Source of the DNA: Dehalococcoidales bacterium
Lineage (GTDB): Bacteria; Chloroflexota; Dehalococcoidia; Dehalococcoidales; Fen-1064
Length of the DNA stretch: 14,721 nt
Direction of reading: 5' to 3'
Assembly: GCA_028713395.1 (NCBI GenBank)
Contig: JAQTOJ010000018.1
Location: 1-14,721 of the forward strand
The notes beneath the pieces are model-generated. The model searched no databases and was not told the DNA's origin. It saw only the letters and a list, made by a program, of their open reading frames with translations. Shown here in pieces: positions 1 to 7,894 of the stretch; position 1 is the first letter of the stretch, and each line of letters starts with the position of its first letter. A program made the position numbers and the translations under genes.

Positions 1-1
1 C

Positions 2-931
2 AAGCCAACCAAAGAGCTGGTGGATATCAACACTGTTTTGAAGAATACCATCGACCTGCGGGCTTACCAGATGCGTATCAGCAATATTACCGCCGAACAG
101 CATTTATCCCCGAATTTGCCCCGTACTTACGCCAATTCGGGGCAACTACAGCAGGTCTTCCTTAATATGGTGATCAATGCCGAACACGCGGTAGCGGCCG
201 CTCACAACTCAGGACAGATCACGGTCAAAACGGCCGCATTGAATGACCACATCCGGGTTTCCATTACAGATAACGGCATCGGCATCCCGCCGGAAAATAT
301 GAATAAACTGTTCGATCCGTTTTTTACCACCAAGGGAGACCACGGCGGCACGGGCCTCGGGCTGAGCATCTCATACGGCATCATAAAGGAACACCACGGA
401 AAAATCACGGTAAACAGCCGGCCGGGTGAATATACTACCTTCGTGATCGATTTACCGATCGTAGTCAATGACGAGGAGATGGAACAGATCAAGAATAGCT
501 TGAAACCTGCCAAAGCGCCTTCACCAAAAACAGAAAAGCGGATATTGGTGATCGATGATGAATCCAACATCTGCCGGGTGCTCTACCGGCTGTTGAGTTC
601 CGCCGGATATCAGGTAGATACGATTTCCGATGCCCGGGCGGCCATTATCCAACTCAAAGGTGTGACCTACGATCTGATTCTCCTGGATATCAAGATGCCC
701 GGCATGAATGGTATTCAATTCTATGAACACCTGAAAGCCATAGACACTTCTTTACCCAACAAGGTCATCTGTTTGACGGGCGATGTCATCAGTCTGCAAA
801 ACCAGACGTTTTTTGAAAAAATGAGTGTTCCGTATATTACCAAACCCTTCGATATTCAGGATCTGATTGAAAAAGTGAAACACAATCTAGGAGGAAATGA
901 TGCAGAAGAAACGAGTGCTGATTGTAGATGA
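2..931 (+). CDS. Hybrid histidine kinase, C-terminal part (HATPase + receiver), 5' end outside window
   Basis: This is the 3' part of a membrane or cytosolic sensor kinase; the reading frame is open to the window edge, so the sensor and most of the dimerisation/His region are missing. The visible part starts just before the ATPase domain. That domain shows an N box (QVFLNMVINAEHAV), G1 (DNGIGIP), F box (LFDPFFTTK) and G2 (GGTGLGLSISYG). After a short linker follows a CheY-like receiver domain with the acidic pair DD (VIDDES), the likely phospho-acceptor Asp in LLDIKMP (codon at 686-688), a conserved Thr (CLTGD) and Lys (TKPF). It therefore passes phosphate from ATP to His and on to its own or another receiver. 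The last 35 bases overlap the next gene, an OmpR-type regulator, which implies translational coupling and a shared pathway. A GTG at 20 could be called as a start, but the frame continues upstream and the domain would be truncated there. Confidence 0.93.
   Translation, partial: KPTKELVDINTVLKNTIDLRAYQMRISNITAEQHLSPNLPRTYANSGQLQQVFLNMVINAEHAVAAAHNSGQITVKTAALNDHIRVSITDNGIGIPPENMNKLFDPFFTTKGDHGGTGLGLSISYGIIKEHHGKITVNSRPGEYTTFVIDLPIVVNDEEMEQIKNSLKPAKAPSPKTEKRILVIDDESNICRVLYRLLSSAGYQVDTISDARAAIIQLKGVTYDLILLDIKMPGMNGIQFYEHLKAIDTSLPNKVICLTGDVISLQNQTFFEKMSVPYITKPFDIQDLIEKVKHNLGGNDAEETSADCR
889..894 (+). promoter_or_regulatory. Shine-Dalgarno AGGAGG for the response regulator
   Basis: A perfect AGGAGG lies inside the end of the kinase gene. 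It is 2 bases before the ATG at 897 and 5 bases before the adjacent in-frame ATG at 900. The second ATG has the better spacing, so the regulator may start one codon later than annotated. Confidence 0.7.
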
Positions 932-1601
932 CGATCCCGGGGTGCTGCGTTTTATCCGCGCCAATTTGAAAGACGCCGGATATGAAACATTGCTGGCGAC
1001 CAACGGCGCCGAAGCCCTGGAGATTTTTGAAAAAGAATTACCTAATATCGTGATCATGGATATTACAATGCCGCAACTGGACGGCATCGAAACCTGCCGG
1101 CGCATACGGGAATGGTCTCAAGTCCCGATTATTATGCTGAGCGCCAAGAAAGACGTTGGCGAAAAGGTGAAGTGTTTCCACACCGGGGCCGATGATTACG
1201 TGACCAAACCGTTCGGGGTGGACGAATTGTGCGTGCGCATCGATGCGGTTTTGAGACGGAGCGGTATCGGGGGCAGCGTCCCCACGACCTCGGAATTTAA
1301 AAACGGCGATCTGTATATCAACTTCGCGCGGCGGGAAGTGCGTATCGGTGAGCGCAAGATCAAGTTTACGGCCACCGAATACAACCTGCTGGCGGAGCTG
1401 GCGGTGAATAACGACAAGGTTTTAACGCATACCCACCTGCTGCAAAAGATCTGGGGACCGGAATACCAGGATGAAAAGGAATATCTGCGGGTATTCATCG
1501 GACGCATCCGTAAAGAACTGAGAAAAGATAACCCGGAAAGCGGCAAGGAATACATCTCCACCATACCCGGAGTCGGATATCAATTGGAATTGACAGATTG
1601 A
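897..1601 (+). CDS. OmpR/PhoB-family response regulator
   Basis: A two-domain DNA-binding response regulator of usual length (234 residues). The receiver domain occupies residues 5-120, with acidic residues D11-D13, phospho-acceptor D55 (IMDITMP), S82 and K104 (TKPF). The OmpR-type winged helix spans about residues 135-232, with the typical FTATEYNLLAELAVN segment, the recognition-helix region EYLRVFIGRIRKEL and the C-terminal hairpin TIPGVGYQLE. It overlaps the upstream hybrid kinase by 35 bases, so the two are almost certainly cognate. OmpR/PhoB proteins bind direct repeats spaced about 11 bp, and such repeats lie just downstream at 1700-1732, which suggests control of the next gene pair. 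A winged-helix OmpR output domain is a bacterial hallmark and argues against an archaeal host. The family assignment is certain; the stimulus and targets are unknown. Confidence 0.95.
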   Translation: MMQKKRVLIVDDDPGVLRFIRANLKDAGYETLLATNGAEALEIFEKELPNIVIMDITMPQLDGIETCRRIREWSQVPIIMLSAKKDVGEKVKCFHTGADDYVTKPFGVDELCVRIDAVLRRSGIGGSVPTTSEFKNGDLYINFARREVRIGERKIKFTATEYNLLAELAVNNDKVLTHTHLLQKIWGPEYQDEKEYLRVFIGRIRKELRKDNPESGKEYISTIPGVGYQLELTD

Positions 1602-1632
1602 TATAGTCTTAACCGGTAATTCGTAAAAACTT

Positions 1633-1668
1633 AAAAGAAAGGGGTACTTTGGTACCCCTTTCTTTTTT
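1633..1668 (+). terminator. Rho-independent terminator after the two-component genes
   Basis: A perfect 15-bp stem (1633-1647 with 1652-1666) with the 4-base loop TTTG, and a T run ending at 1668. The GGGGTAC/GTACCCC core gives stability. It ends the kinase/regulator transcript, so the genes from 1859 onward need their own promoter. Confidence 0.9.
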
Positions 1669-1699
1669 GCCTTCTATTTTGACCATTCACGCACGATAT

Positions 1700-1732
1700 T
1701 GACCCTTTTATGACCCGTTTTTGACCCGTTTG
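1700..1732 (+). promoter_or_regulatory. Three tandem TGACCC repeats at 11-bp spacing, candidate regulator site
   Basis: TGACCC begins at 1700, 1711 and 1722, each followed by a T-rich 5-base spacer, giving three units of 11 bp. The last unit runs into a small CCCG-TTTG-CGGG hairpin. Direct repeats on one helical face are the usual layout of OmpR/PhoB-family sites, and such a regulator is encoded directly upstream. A further TGACC occurs at 1680, out of register by 2 bp. The repeats are directly visible; the function is inferred. Confidence 0.5.
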
Positions 1733-1858
1733 CGGGCTGAATACGGGTTGTAAACACAGTACTAAAGGACTACTCTGGAACTGAGTAGGTCAAACGGATG
1801 AGCCTTTCGGACATTTATGCGGTTCGATGGTGTCATTTGTTCAGAGTAGGGTAAAGTA

Positions 1859-2323
1859 ATGTTGAAGATGCTGACGGGTTTCGGCATAGGCGTCGTTTTT
1901 GTGGGCGCGCTGTTCATGGGACCGTTGAGACCCCTGATCACGCAGGGCGAGGGCGGCACCGAAGTTACTACGCCTACGGAAACGGTGGCGCCTCAGGATG
2001 ATTCCGGCATGTACACGTCCGGGAACATAAAACAGATACTACAAAAGGCCGGTGCGCAAATCAACGATCCAGAAACCGGCGCATATTACTACAAACTGGT
2101 CAATGCCTATAACCTCCAGGACGCTGCCATCACTGAAGATCAGGTTCTTGACGAGCAGGGGATCTTAAAAACATTGCCGGACATTGCGGGTATCAGCAAG
2201 ACCGCGGCCATGTTACCGTTGATCGAAGCCGGTAAAAAGATAAAGGACCCGGAAATTGCCAAATTCTATTATGACTTTATCCAGACTCCCGGATGGAATA
2301 TCCAACCTGAACCGGCGCCTTAG
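1859..2323 (+). CDS. Exported or membrane-anchored protein of unknown function
   Basis: A 154-residue protein that I do not recognise. Residues 4-24 (a glycine/valine-rich hydrophobic stretch) form one N-terminal membrane anchor or uncleaved signal. A Thr/Pro/Glu-rich linker (about 30-47) follows, then a mostly helical domain (50-150). That domain contains two similar segments, INDPETGAYYYKL and IKDPEIAKFYYDF, which may be an internal duplication of a helical repeat. The ATG at 1859 is the only sensible start, but its ribosome-binding site is weak (TAGGGT a few bases upstream). It follows the two-component genes after a terminator and the 11-bp repeat array, so it may belong to the regulon of that OmpR-type regulator. 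The end overlaps the next gene, which suggests a two-gene operon. Confidence 0.7.
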   Translation: MLKMLTGFGIGVVFVGALFMGPLRPLITQGEGGTEVTTPTETVAPQDDSGMYTSGNIKQILQKAGAQINDPETGAYYYKLVNAYNLQDAAITEDQVLDEQGILKTLPDIAGISKTAAMLPLIEAGKKIKDPEIAKFYYDFIQTPGWNIQPEPAP

Positions 2324-2627
2324 CCGCTATTTCCCGGCTTGCCTGGCGTTGATGGTGCTGCTTCAGGTGGCGGATTGCGTCCTGACGTTGCACATGGTGA
2401 GCGGCGGCATGGTGAAGGAAGGCAATGGGCTGGTGCGTTCTTTATTCCTGAGTAACAATTATCTGTTGATTAAAGTTGCCGGCGCCGTGGTTTGCGGGCT
2501 GGCTTTATGGGCATTATCCCGCCGTTTCCTGAAATTGGCGCAGATTACCAACTACCTGATCATCGCTTTATACGGCGCGGTGCTCTTGTGGAATACAGGT
2601 ATTGTGTTTAGCCGGGTTATTCTTTAA
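2271..2627 (+). CDS. Small integral membrane protein, DUF5658-like
   Basis: A protein of about 118 residues with three predicted membrane helices: about FPACLALMVLLQVADCVLT, LLIKVAGAVVCGLALWAL and YLIIALYGAVLLWNTGIVF. The pattern of an Asp at the end of helix 1 (VADCVLTLHMV), then a Gly-Gly-x2-Lys-Glu-x-Asn segment, then a Lys at the start of helix 2 resembles small bacterial and archaeal DUF5658-type proteins. That match is from memory and not tested. The start is uncertain: the frame opens with a TTG at 2256 and an ATG at 2271, neither with a clear ribosome-binding site. Both overlap the preceding gene, so translation is probably coupled. Its 3' end overlaps the oppositely oriented 68-residue gene by 11 bases, with no terminator between the convergent units. 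Confidence 0.68.
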   Translation: MTLSRLPDGISNLNRRLSRYFPACLALMVLLQVADCVLTLHMVSGGMVKEGNGLVRSLFLSNNYLLIKVAGAVVCGLALWALSRRFLKLAQITNYLIIALYGAVLLWNTGIVFSRVIL

Positions 2628-2823
2628 CCCCGTTCAATCTATCCCGGATCCACAGGGCGCCCTCAAGTATGGTACTTGCTTCTATTTCCTGGAGATTGGC
2701 GGCAAATTTCCCCTGGGATGAATCCTCCAGACCGGTGGCGGCAAAAAGATCCATCATGCCGTCACTGATTTTACTCAGGGAAGCGGCCGCTCCGGGTTTG
2801 GTTTCTGTTTTTTGTTCTGCCAT
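2617..2823 (-). CDS. Small soluble protein at the end of the archaellum operon
   Basis: A 68-residue hydrophilic protein of unknown function that starts 13 bases after the arlJ stop codon. I chose the ATG at 2823 rather than an upstream in-frame start (2853, inside arlJ) because AAGGAGA lies at good distance before 2823. The N-terminal 20 residues (Lys/Thr/Glu/Ala-rich) look disordered. The rest forms amphipathic helices (ISDGMMDLFAATG, FAANLQEIEAS, ILEGALWIRDRL). There is no membrane segment, signal peptide or Cys. Its place directly after arlJ and its good ribosome-binding site suggest co-expression with the motor and possibly a role at its cytosolic face. It matches no standard archaellum protein that I know. 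Confidence 0.75.
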   Translation of the reverse strand: MAEQKTETKPGAAASLSKISDGMMDLFAATGLEDSSQGKFAANLQEIEASTILEGALWIRDRLNGVKE

Positions 2824-2836
2824 TTTTGTCTCCTTG

Positions 2837-4366
2837 TTAACCCATACCGACAAGCATCATATTCACGATGGGCGGCACTAAAACCAGCGCCAGCCCGGAA
2901 AATGCCAGTGTAATCGCCAGGTAGAAAAAGAATTTATAGATATGCCCGCCATCAGTGGCGTGAATCGCCACGGCATTGGCCACGGTCAGGACGACGACGA
3001 TAATCAGTACCATGAAATGCAGCATGTTGAGCTCCAGGCTGCCGCCGCCAAAAACACCGAAAGATTGCAAGCCGGGGACACCGGTATTGACACTGCCATC
3101 CGGCACGATGGTATTGACCAGAGTGGTAAAAGTGGTAATGGTCTGGTCGATGAACACCACCACGATGGTTAAGACAACATGCATGGCCAGCGCCAGCCAC
3201 AACAAACCGGAAGAAATCAATTTGCGCTGCTCGCGGAGATGGGCGATCTGCATGGCGAAGGCGCTGGCTTCGTTGCCCACCCTTTCCGGTTCACCGCCCA
3301 AAGTGACGCCATCCCAGAAAATGCGCACGCTGCGTTTCACCTGTTCCGAGCCGGCTTCGCTGACGAATCTATCCCAGCACAAATTGGGGTTGATCCCCGC
3401 CAACAGCCGTGTATAGAGCATATCCGCGTTGGACTTGAGCGTTCCCATAGAACGGAAATCCAGCCTGCCCATAGCTTCGCTGACGGTAGCCCGGATGGCC
3501 TGCGCGACGCCACCCAGCGAACGGAGAAAACCGGCAATCTCAATATCCCGTTTGTAAATCTTGGCGTCATCGATCAGCCCGATAATGCCGATGGGAAAGA
3601 GGAAACCGCTGGCGGTCAGCATCGTCAACCCCAGATTTTTTTTCAGGATAAAAACCGCCAAAGTTACGATAAAACCCAGGGGCAAGATAATACGGCTCAG
3701 GTTTTTCGCCAGCAACTGTTCTTTTGAAGTGACCGGTAGATTGTGGACGCGTTTTTCTTTGGGCGCCTGGTTGGCGATCAACCACACCCCGCCGATGGTG
3801 GTCAAAATCGTCAGGGAGCACATGGTCACGATCATGGTGATGGTAATATTACCGATAATGGCCGTGACCACCGCCATGACGGTCACGACCGCGGTGGTCA
3901 TGATCAAAGCAATATAGGCGTCGGTCCATTTTCTTAGCGTTTCCAACCGGCCGGCGTAGTTGTTCACGTAGTTATCGCCGAAGACCTTGGCTTCCCGCGC
4001 CAGGAATTTATCCAGCTCCTCGCCGGATGCCAGCGCGCCGGATAAACGCAACAACACGGCTTTGACCTCCGGTTCCTGGGTGGCTTCACCGACAATGCGG
4101 CAGGCTTCCGCATAATCGTGGTTAAAAGCCTTGGCCACAAAATCAGCTTTTTTGAAATACCGGGCGGAAATATAAGGCAGAGCTGAGGCATGTTTGAACA
4201 AACCCGTGCGCGAAATGCCCGAGGTCGAGATAGCCGCCATGTAGCTTAACAGCGAGTAGAAATCCAGGTCCAGGATTTCTTTCTTGATCGCCTTCACGCC
4301 GGCGGAATTCTTATCCTGCGATTTCACGAACGGCAGCTTTCCCAGGAATCCCGGAAGCTTGAACAT
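2837..4366 (-). CDS. arlJ: Archaellum membrane platform protein ArlJ (FlaJ)
   Basis: A polytopic inner-membrane protein of 509 residues, close to the usual ArlJ length of about 550. It is the membrane anchor on which ArlI acts and through which archaellins are assembled and torque is transmitted. Two T2SSF/TadC-like cytosolic helical domains lie at about 30-140 and 270-380; the second contains the family-typical IEIAGFLRSLGG. Hydrophobic segments are seen near 150-172, 176-198, 225-241, 247-266, 384-406, 447-469 and 478-501. The positively charged N-terminus and the Arg/Lys-rich loops fit binding to the ArlI hexamer. Its ATG overlaps the arlI stop by one base (TAATG), a strong sign of translational coupling. 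Order and partners (ArlH, ArlI, ArlJ in a row) support ArlJ over PilC, GspF or TadB/C. Confidence 0.93.
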   Translation of the reverse strand: MFKLPGFLGKLPFVKSQDKNSAGVKAIKKEILDLDFYSLLSYMAAISTSGISRTGLFKHASALPYISARYFKKADFVAKAFNHDYAEACRIVGEATQEPEVKAVLLRLSGALASGEELDKFLAREAKVFGDNYVNNYAGRLETLRKWTDAYIALIMTTAVVTVMAVVTAIIGNITITMIVTMCSLTILTTIGGVWLIANQAPKEKRVHNLPVTSKEQLLAKNLSRIILPLGFIVTLAVFILKKNLGLTMLTASGFLFPIGIIGLIDDAKIYKRDIEIAGFLRSLGGVAQAIRATVSEAMGRLDFRSMGTLKSNADMLYTRLLAGINPNLCWDRFVSEAGSEQVKRSVRIFWDGVTLGGEPERVGNEASAFAMQIAHLREQRKLISSGLLWLALAMHVVLTIVVVFIDQTITTFTTLVNTIVPDGSVNTGVPGLQSFGVFGGGSLELNMLHFMVLIIVVVLTVANAVAIHATDGGHIYKFFFYLAITLAFSGLALVLVPPIVNMMLVGMG

Positions 4367-6111
4367 TAGAACAACCCCTCTCGCTGGGCGCGTCCCAGAA
4401 CTTCCAGTACTTCATAGAATCCGGTGACGCCCATTTCCTTGTGGAGCTTTTGCAGGATCTTGGCCCTTCTTTCCAGTTCCGCGTAAATGCGGCGTTTCTG
4501 GTGGGTGGGATAACCCAATTTGGGGGCAATCTTGTTTTCCAGAATATAGCTGCTCATGTTACCCGTGAACTCGAACTTATCGGTCGCTTCATCCCAGTGG
4601 AAGCTTTCCACAAAAGTGAAGGAATCGAACACCGGGTCGTAACCCACGATCTCGTTGATGCCGGTGATTCTTCTGCCGTTTTTACCATTGGGCAGTCTCA
4701 CCTGGCTGGTCAGGATAACGATGTTCAGATTATCGATATAGGTTTTCGGCACCGAAATGGGGTTGCCGGTGATTCTCTGTATCAGTTTTTCAGTGGTGGC
4801 GGCGTGGAAAGTGGCCATTACCGCATGCCCGGTCTGCATGGCCTGGAAAGCGATGTTCCCTTCGGAGCCGCGGATTTCGCCGACGATAATTTCATTGGGG
4901 CGCTGCCGCAGGGCGGCTTTCAGAAGATCGAACATGGTGACGGCGCCGCTGGGGTCTTCCGATTTGGAGCTCTGCACCACCTCACGCACCCAGTTCTTGT
5001 GCGGCACCTGCAACTCCGGAGTGTCTTCGATGCTGACTACTTTGGCCAGCGGGTGAATGAAGGAGGTGATGGCGTTGAGCAGGGTGGTCTTACCGGAAGC
5101 CGTTTCCCCGGAAACAAAGACGTTCATCCCGTTGGCGATCATCAAGGAGAGATAAGCCAGCATCTGGTAATTCACCGTGCCGAAATCCACCAGTTCAAAG
5201 ACGGAAATGGGCACATCGCTGAATTTGCGGATGGTGAAGTTGGAACCGCGTTTGGAGACCTCGTGCCCGAAAACGACATTGATGCGCGAACCGTCCGGTA
5301 GGGTGGCATCGGAGATGGGGTTTTTATAGGTGACCGGTTTTTTTACCCTTTCCGCCAGCCACAGCACGAATTCATCCAGCTCCTCCACATTGGAAAAAAC
5401 GATGGAGCTTTTCAGACTCTTGAAGATTTTGTGTTCCACGAAGATCGTGCCCATGCCGGAACAACTGATGTCCTCGATGTACGGATCGACGATCAATGCC
5501 TCCAGCGAACCCAGGCCTACTTTGTCCCGGACAAAAAGATATCTTACGCCTTCGAGTTCGCGCTGCGTGACGGTAATTTTGGAGAGTTTGCTGCCGCCCT
5601 TGGCTAAAAACCCGAAGTATTTTTCAAACAAACCGGTTTCCTGGTGTTTTTTCACCGTGGTCGCCTGCTCGATATAGCGCAGAAACTGTTCTTCTTTGTT
5701 GCCGTCGGGATCGATGCGTTTTAACTTCGTGCCCAGTTCCAGCAGCTTCTTTTCCACATCTTTCAAGAGGTTGCCGACTTCCACGGTGACCGAAGGCTCA
5801 ATGGGAATATAGCTGTTGCGGCTGTCCTCATTATCCGCCAGGATGTGCACATAGATGTCTTTGTTTTTGGTGGGGTAAATCAAGTTAGGGGTTTTGTTAT
5901 CCCCCAGCTTGCGAGATAGTTCGTGGTGGTATTGCGGCATAGCTATTTTGGAATTGGCCGCCAATTGCAGATATTCCAGCAAATAAGGGCGCGCTTCCGC
6001 CCTTTCTTTCAAATCAGGCGGCAGAGACTGCAGGATATCGCCCTTGATCTGGCTGAGATCGTCATTATCGGCTTTATTAAATTTTGAAAACGGTAATACA
6101 GTTTGTGCCAT
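4366..6111 (-). CDS. arlI: Archaellum motor ATPase ArlI (FlaI), second copy
   Basis: A hexameric secretion-type AAA/VirB11-like ATPase of 581 residues that powers archaellin assembly and rotation at the cytosolic face. The Walker A is SGETASGKTT (catalytic K341), followed by the acidic box IEDTPELQ (362-369). The Walker B is IIVGEIRGSE (E412), and the His box is TGHAVMATFHA (H429 and H436). The N-terminal half holds the ArlI-type domain with DPYIEDISCSG and the Arg finger region SKRGSNFTIRKF. The C-terminus ends in the coiled KILQKLHKE segment. It starts 13 bases after the first arlI copy with a weak ribosome-binding site (GGTG) and overlaps arlJ by one base. From about residue 185 onward it is very similar to the first copy, while residues 150-180 differ most. 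All catalytic residues are kept, so both copies should be active. Confidence 0.94.
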   Translation of the reverse strand: MAQTVLPFSKFNKADNDDLSQIKGDILQSLPPDLKERAEARPYLLEYLQLAANSKIAMPQYHHELSRKLGDNKTPNLIYPTKNKDIYVHILADNEDSRNSYIPIEPSVTVEVGNLLKDVEKKLLELGTKLKRIDPDGNKEEQFLRYIEQATTVKKHQETGLFEKYFGFLAKGGSKLSKITVTQRELEGVRYLFVRDKVGLGSLEALIVDPYIEDISCSGMGTIFVEHKIFKSLKSSIVFSNVEELDEFVLWLAERVKKPVTYKNPISDATLPDGSRINVVFGHEVSKRGSNFTIRKFSDVPISVFELVDFGTVNYQMLAYLSLMIANGMNVFVSGETASGKTTLLNAITSFIHPLAKVVSIEDTPELQVPHKNWVREVVQSSKSEDPSGAVTMFDLLKAALRQRPNEIIVGEIRGSEGNIAFQAMQTGHAVMATFHAATTEKLIQRITGNPISVPKTYIDNLNIVILTSQVRLPNGKNGRRITGINEIVGYDPVFDSFTFVESFHWDEATDKFEFTGNMSSYILENKIAPKLGYPTHQKRRIYAELERRAKILQKLHKEMGVTGFYEVLEVLGRAQREGLF

Positions 6112-6124
6112 ATATTTTCACCGG

Positions 6125-7861
6125 CTAAAACAGCCCTTCCTTCTGTGCCTTGCCTAAAACTTCCAGTATTTCATAAAAATCCGTAATGCCCTGTTCTTTG
6201 TGCAGTTTCTGTAAAATTTTGGCGCGGCGTTCGATCTCATCATAGATACGCCGTTTTTGCCGCCCCGCCAGACCCATCTTGGCGGCGATTCTGGATTCCA
6301 AAAGGTAGCTGCTCATATAGCCGGTAAAATGGAACGTATCCGTAGATTCATCCCAGTTGAATGCCTGGACGATATTGTAAGACTCGGTGGCGGAGTCATA
6401 ACTGACGATTTCATTGATACCGATGACCCTCCGGGCGGATTTCCCGTTGGGCAGTTTCACGGAACTGGTCAACACCACCACATTCAGGTTATCGATGTAG
6501 GTCTTCGGCACCGAAATGGGGTTGTTGGTGATTCTTTGTATCAGCTTTTCCGTCGTCGCCGCGTGGAAAGTGGCCATGACGGAATGGCCGGTCTGCATGG
6601 CCTGAAAGGCAATATTGCCTTCCGCGCCTCTGATTTCCCCCACCATGATTTCATTGGGGCGCTGCCGGAGAGCGGCTTTCAAGAGGTCGAACATGGTCAC
6701 GGCGTTGCTGGTATCGTCCGTTTTGGTCGTCTGCACTACTTCCCGTATCCAGTTTTTGTGCGGCACCTGCAATTCCGGCGTATCTTCGATGGTGATGATT
6801 TTCGCCAGCGGGTGGATAAAGGTGGTAATGGCGTTGAGTAAAGTGGTCTTGCCGGAAGCCGTTTCTCCGGAGACGAACAGGTTCATGCCATTGCCTACGG
6901 TCAGCGAAAGATAGGCCAGCATCTGGTAGTTTAGAGACCCGAAATCGATCAGGTTGAAGATGGAAACCGGAGTCTCGTTGAATTTACGGATGGTGAAGTT
7001 GGAGCCGCGCTTGGAAACATCGCGGCCGTAAACGATATTGATACGGGAGCCATCGGGCAGAGTGGCATCGGCAATCGGCTCTTTGTAGGTGACGGGTTTC
7101 TTGATCTGTTCCGCTAACCTTAAAACGAACTCATCCAGTTCCTCGAGGGTGGTAAAAACGATGGTGCTTTTAAGGCTTTTGAAGATCTTGTGCTCGACAA
7201 AAACATGCCCCATACCGGAACAACTGATATCTTCGATATAGGGATCAACGATCAAGGGCTGAAGCATACCCAACCCCAACTTATCGCGGAGGAAAAGATA
7301 TTTCACGCCGCTCAATTCACGGGGCTTCACCTTGATTTGCTGGATGTTAACGATTTTCTTCTTTTTTTCGCCTTTTTCCAGTTTGACCGGCGGCGTTTTC
7401 ACCCCGGTAGCGGCAATGCGGTCGATGTATTCGAGCAACTGGATTTTCCGGTCGCCTTCAGGATCGAAATCATCCAGGTCTTCACTCATTTCGATGCAGC
7501 GGCTTTCAACATGCGCCATGATTTCGCTCAAGTCCTGCGTGAAAGTGGGCTCGATAGGGATATAGGTATGCCGGTTGTCTTTGGGGTCGTGCAAAATGTG
7601 GATAAAAATGCCTTCTCCAGCCGGGTAGATGTAGTTGGGCGCTTTACTTTCTCCCATTTTCCGGTTCAGTTCGGCGTGAAATTCGGGCATACCCACTTCA
7701 TCGATGGGGACGATGTGAAGGTATTCCAGGAGATGCAGGTTGGCTTCGCACTGTTTTTGCAATTCCGGCGGCAGTTTTTTAAACAGCTCGCAATTATTGA
7801 CGCCGTTTTCGTGGTTGTCCGTCGTGGCGCCCGGAGCAAAGGGTAAATGTGTTTGTGACAT
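6125..7861 (-). CDS. arlI: Archaellum motor ATPase ArlI (FlaI), first copy
   Basis: A 578-residue paralog of the downstream ArlI. The Walker A is SGETASGKTT (K338), the acidic box is IEDTPELQ (358-365), the Walker B is IMVGEIRGAE (E409), and the His box is TGHSVMATFHA. The first residues (MSQTHLPF versus MAQTVLPF) and the long N-terminal domain align with the second copy, showing a tandem duplication of the whole gene. A lysine-rich insert, LEKGEKKKKI (about 161-170), replaces a hydrophobic FEKYFGF segment of the other copy. That may change contacts with ArlH, ArlJ or the switch ring. The start has GGGAG eight bases upstream, and arlH ends 33 bases before it. Archaea normally carry one arlI in the operon, so the doubled gene is unusual. 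Heterohexamers, condition-specific motors or dosage are possible explanations; the sequence does not decide. Confidence 0.93.
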   Translation of the reverse strand: MSQTHLPFAPGATTDNHENGVNNCELFKKLPPELQKQCEANLHLLEYLHIVPIDEVGMPEFHAELNRKMGESKAPNYIYPAGEGIFIHILHDPKDNRHTYIPIEPTFTQDLSEIMAHVESRCIEMSEDLDDFDPEGDRKIQLLEYIDRIAATGVKTPPVKLEKGEKKKKIVNIQQIKVKPRELSGVKYLFLRDKLGLGMLQPLIVDPYIEDISCSGMGHVFVEHKIFKSLKSTIVFTTLEELDEFVLRLAEQIKKPVTYKEPIADATLPDGSRINIVYGRDVSKRGSNFTIRKFNETPVSIFNLIDFGSLNYQMLAYLSLTVGNGMNLFVSGETASGKTTLLNAITTFIHPLAKIITIEDTPELQVPHKNWIREVVQTTKTDDTSNAVTMFDLLKAALRQRPNEIMVGEIRGAEGNIAFQAMQTGHSVMATFHAATTEKLIQRITNNPISVPKTYIDNLNVVVLTSSVKLPNGKSARRVIGINEIVSYDSATESYNIVQAFNWDESTDTFHFTGYMSSYLLESRIAAKMGLAGRQKRRIYDEIERRAKILQKLHKEQGITDFYEILEVLGKAQKEGLF

Positions 7862-7894
7862 CTACAGGTCTCCCGATTTTCTTTACTCCGAATA

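Larger units (their letters stand above)
1602..1858 (+). other. Non-coding stretch before the 154-residue gene
   Basis: No gene is supported here. It holds the terminator (1633-1668), the 11-bp repeat array (1700-1732) and an inverted repeat CTACTC/GAGTAG (1770-1775 with 1783-1788) in the likely 5' leader of the next gene. A second GAGTAGG occurs at 1844-1850. No convincing -35/-10 pair and no known riboswitch consensus were recognised. Confidence 0.5.

Noticed and set aside
1740..1858. Possible c-di-GMP or cobalamin riboswitch before the 154-residue gene
   Set aside because: The inverted repeat CTACTC/GAGTAG is present, but the conserved core sequences of these riboswitches could not be found.
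4441..5301. Long plus-strand open frame (286 codons) opposite arlI
   Set aside because: It is the antisense shadow of the strongly conserved ArlI reading frame; the translated peptide is His/Gly-rich noise without a ribosome-binding site.
2837..7861. Type IV pilus, Tad or type II secretion ATPase and platform genes
   Set aside because: The adjacent ArlH, ArlG- and ArlF-like and ArlC/D/E-like genes and the ArlI/ArlJ motif details fit an archaellum, not these systems.
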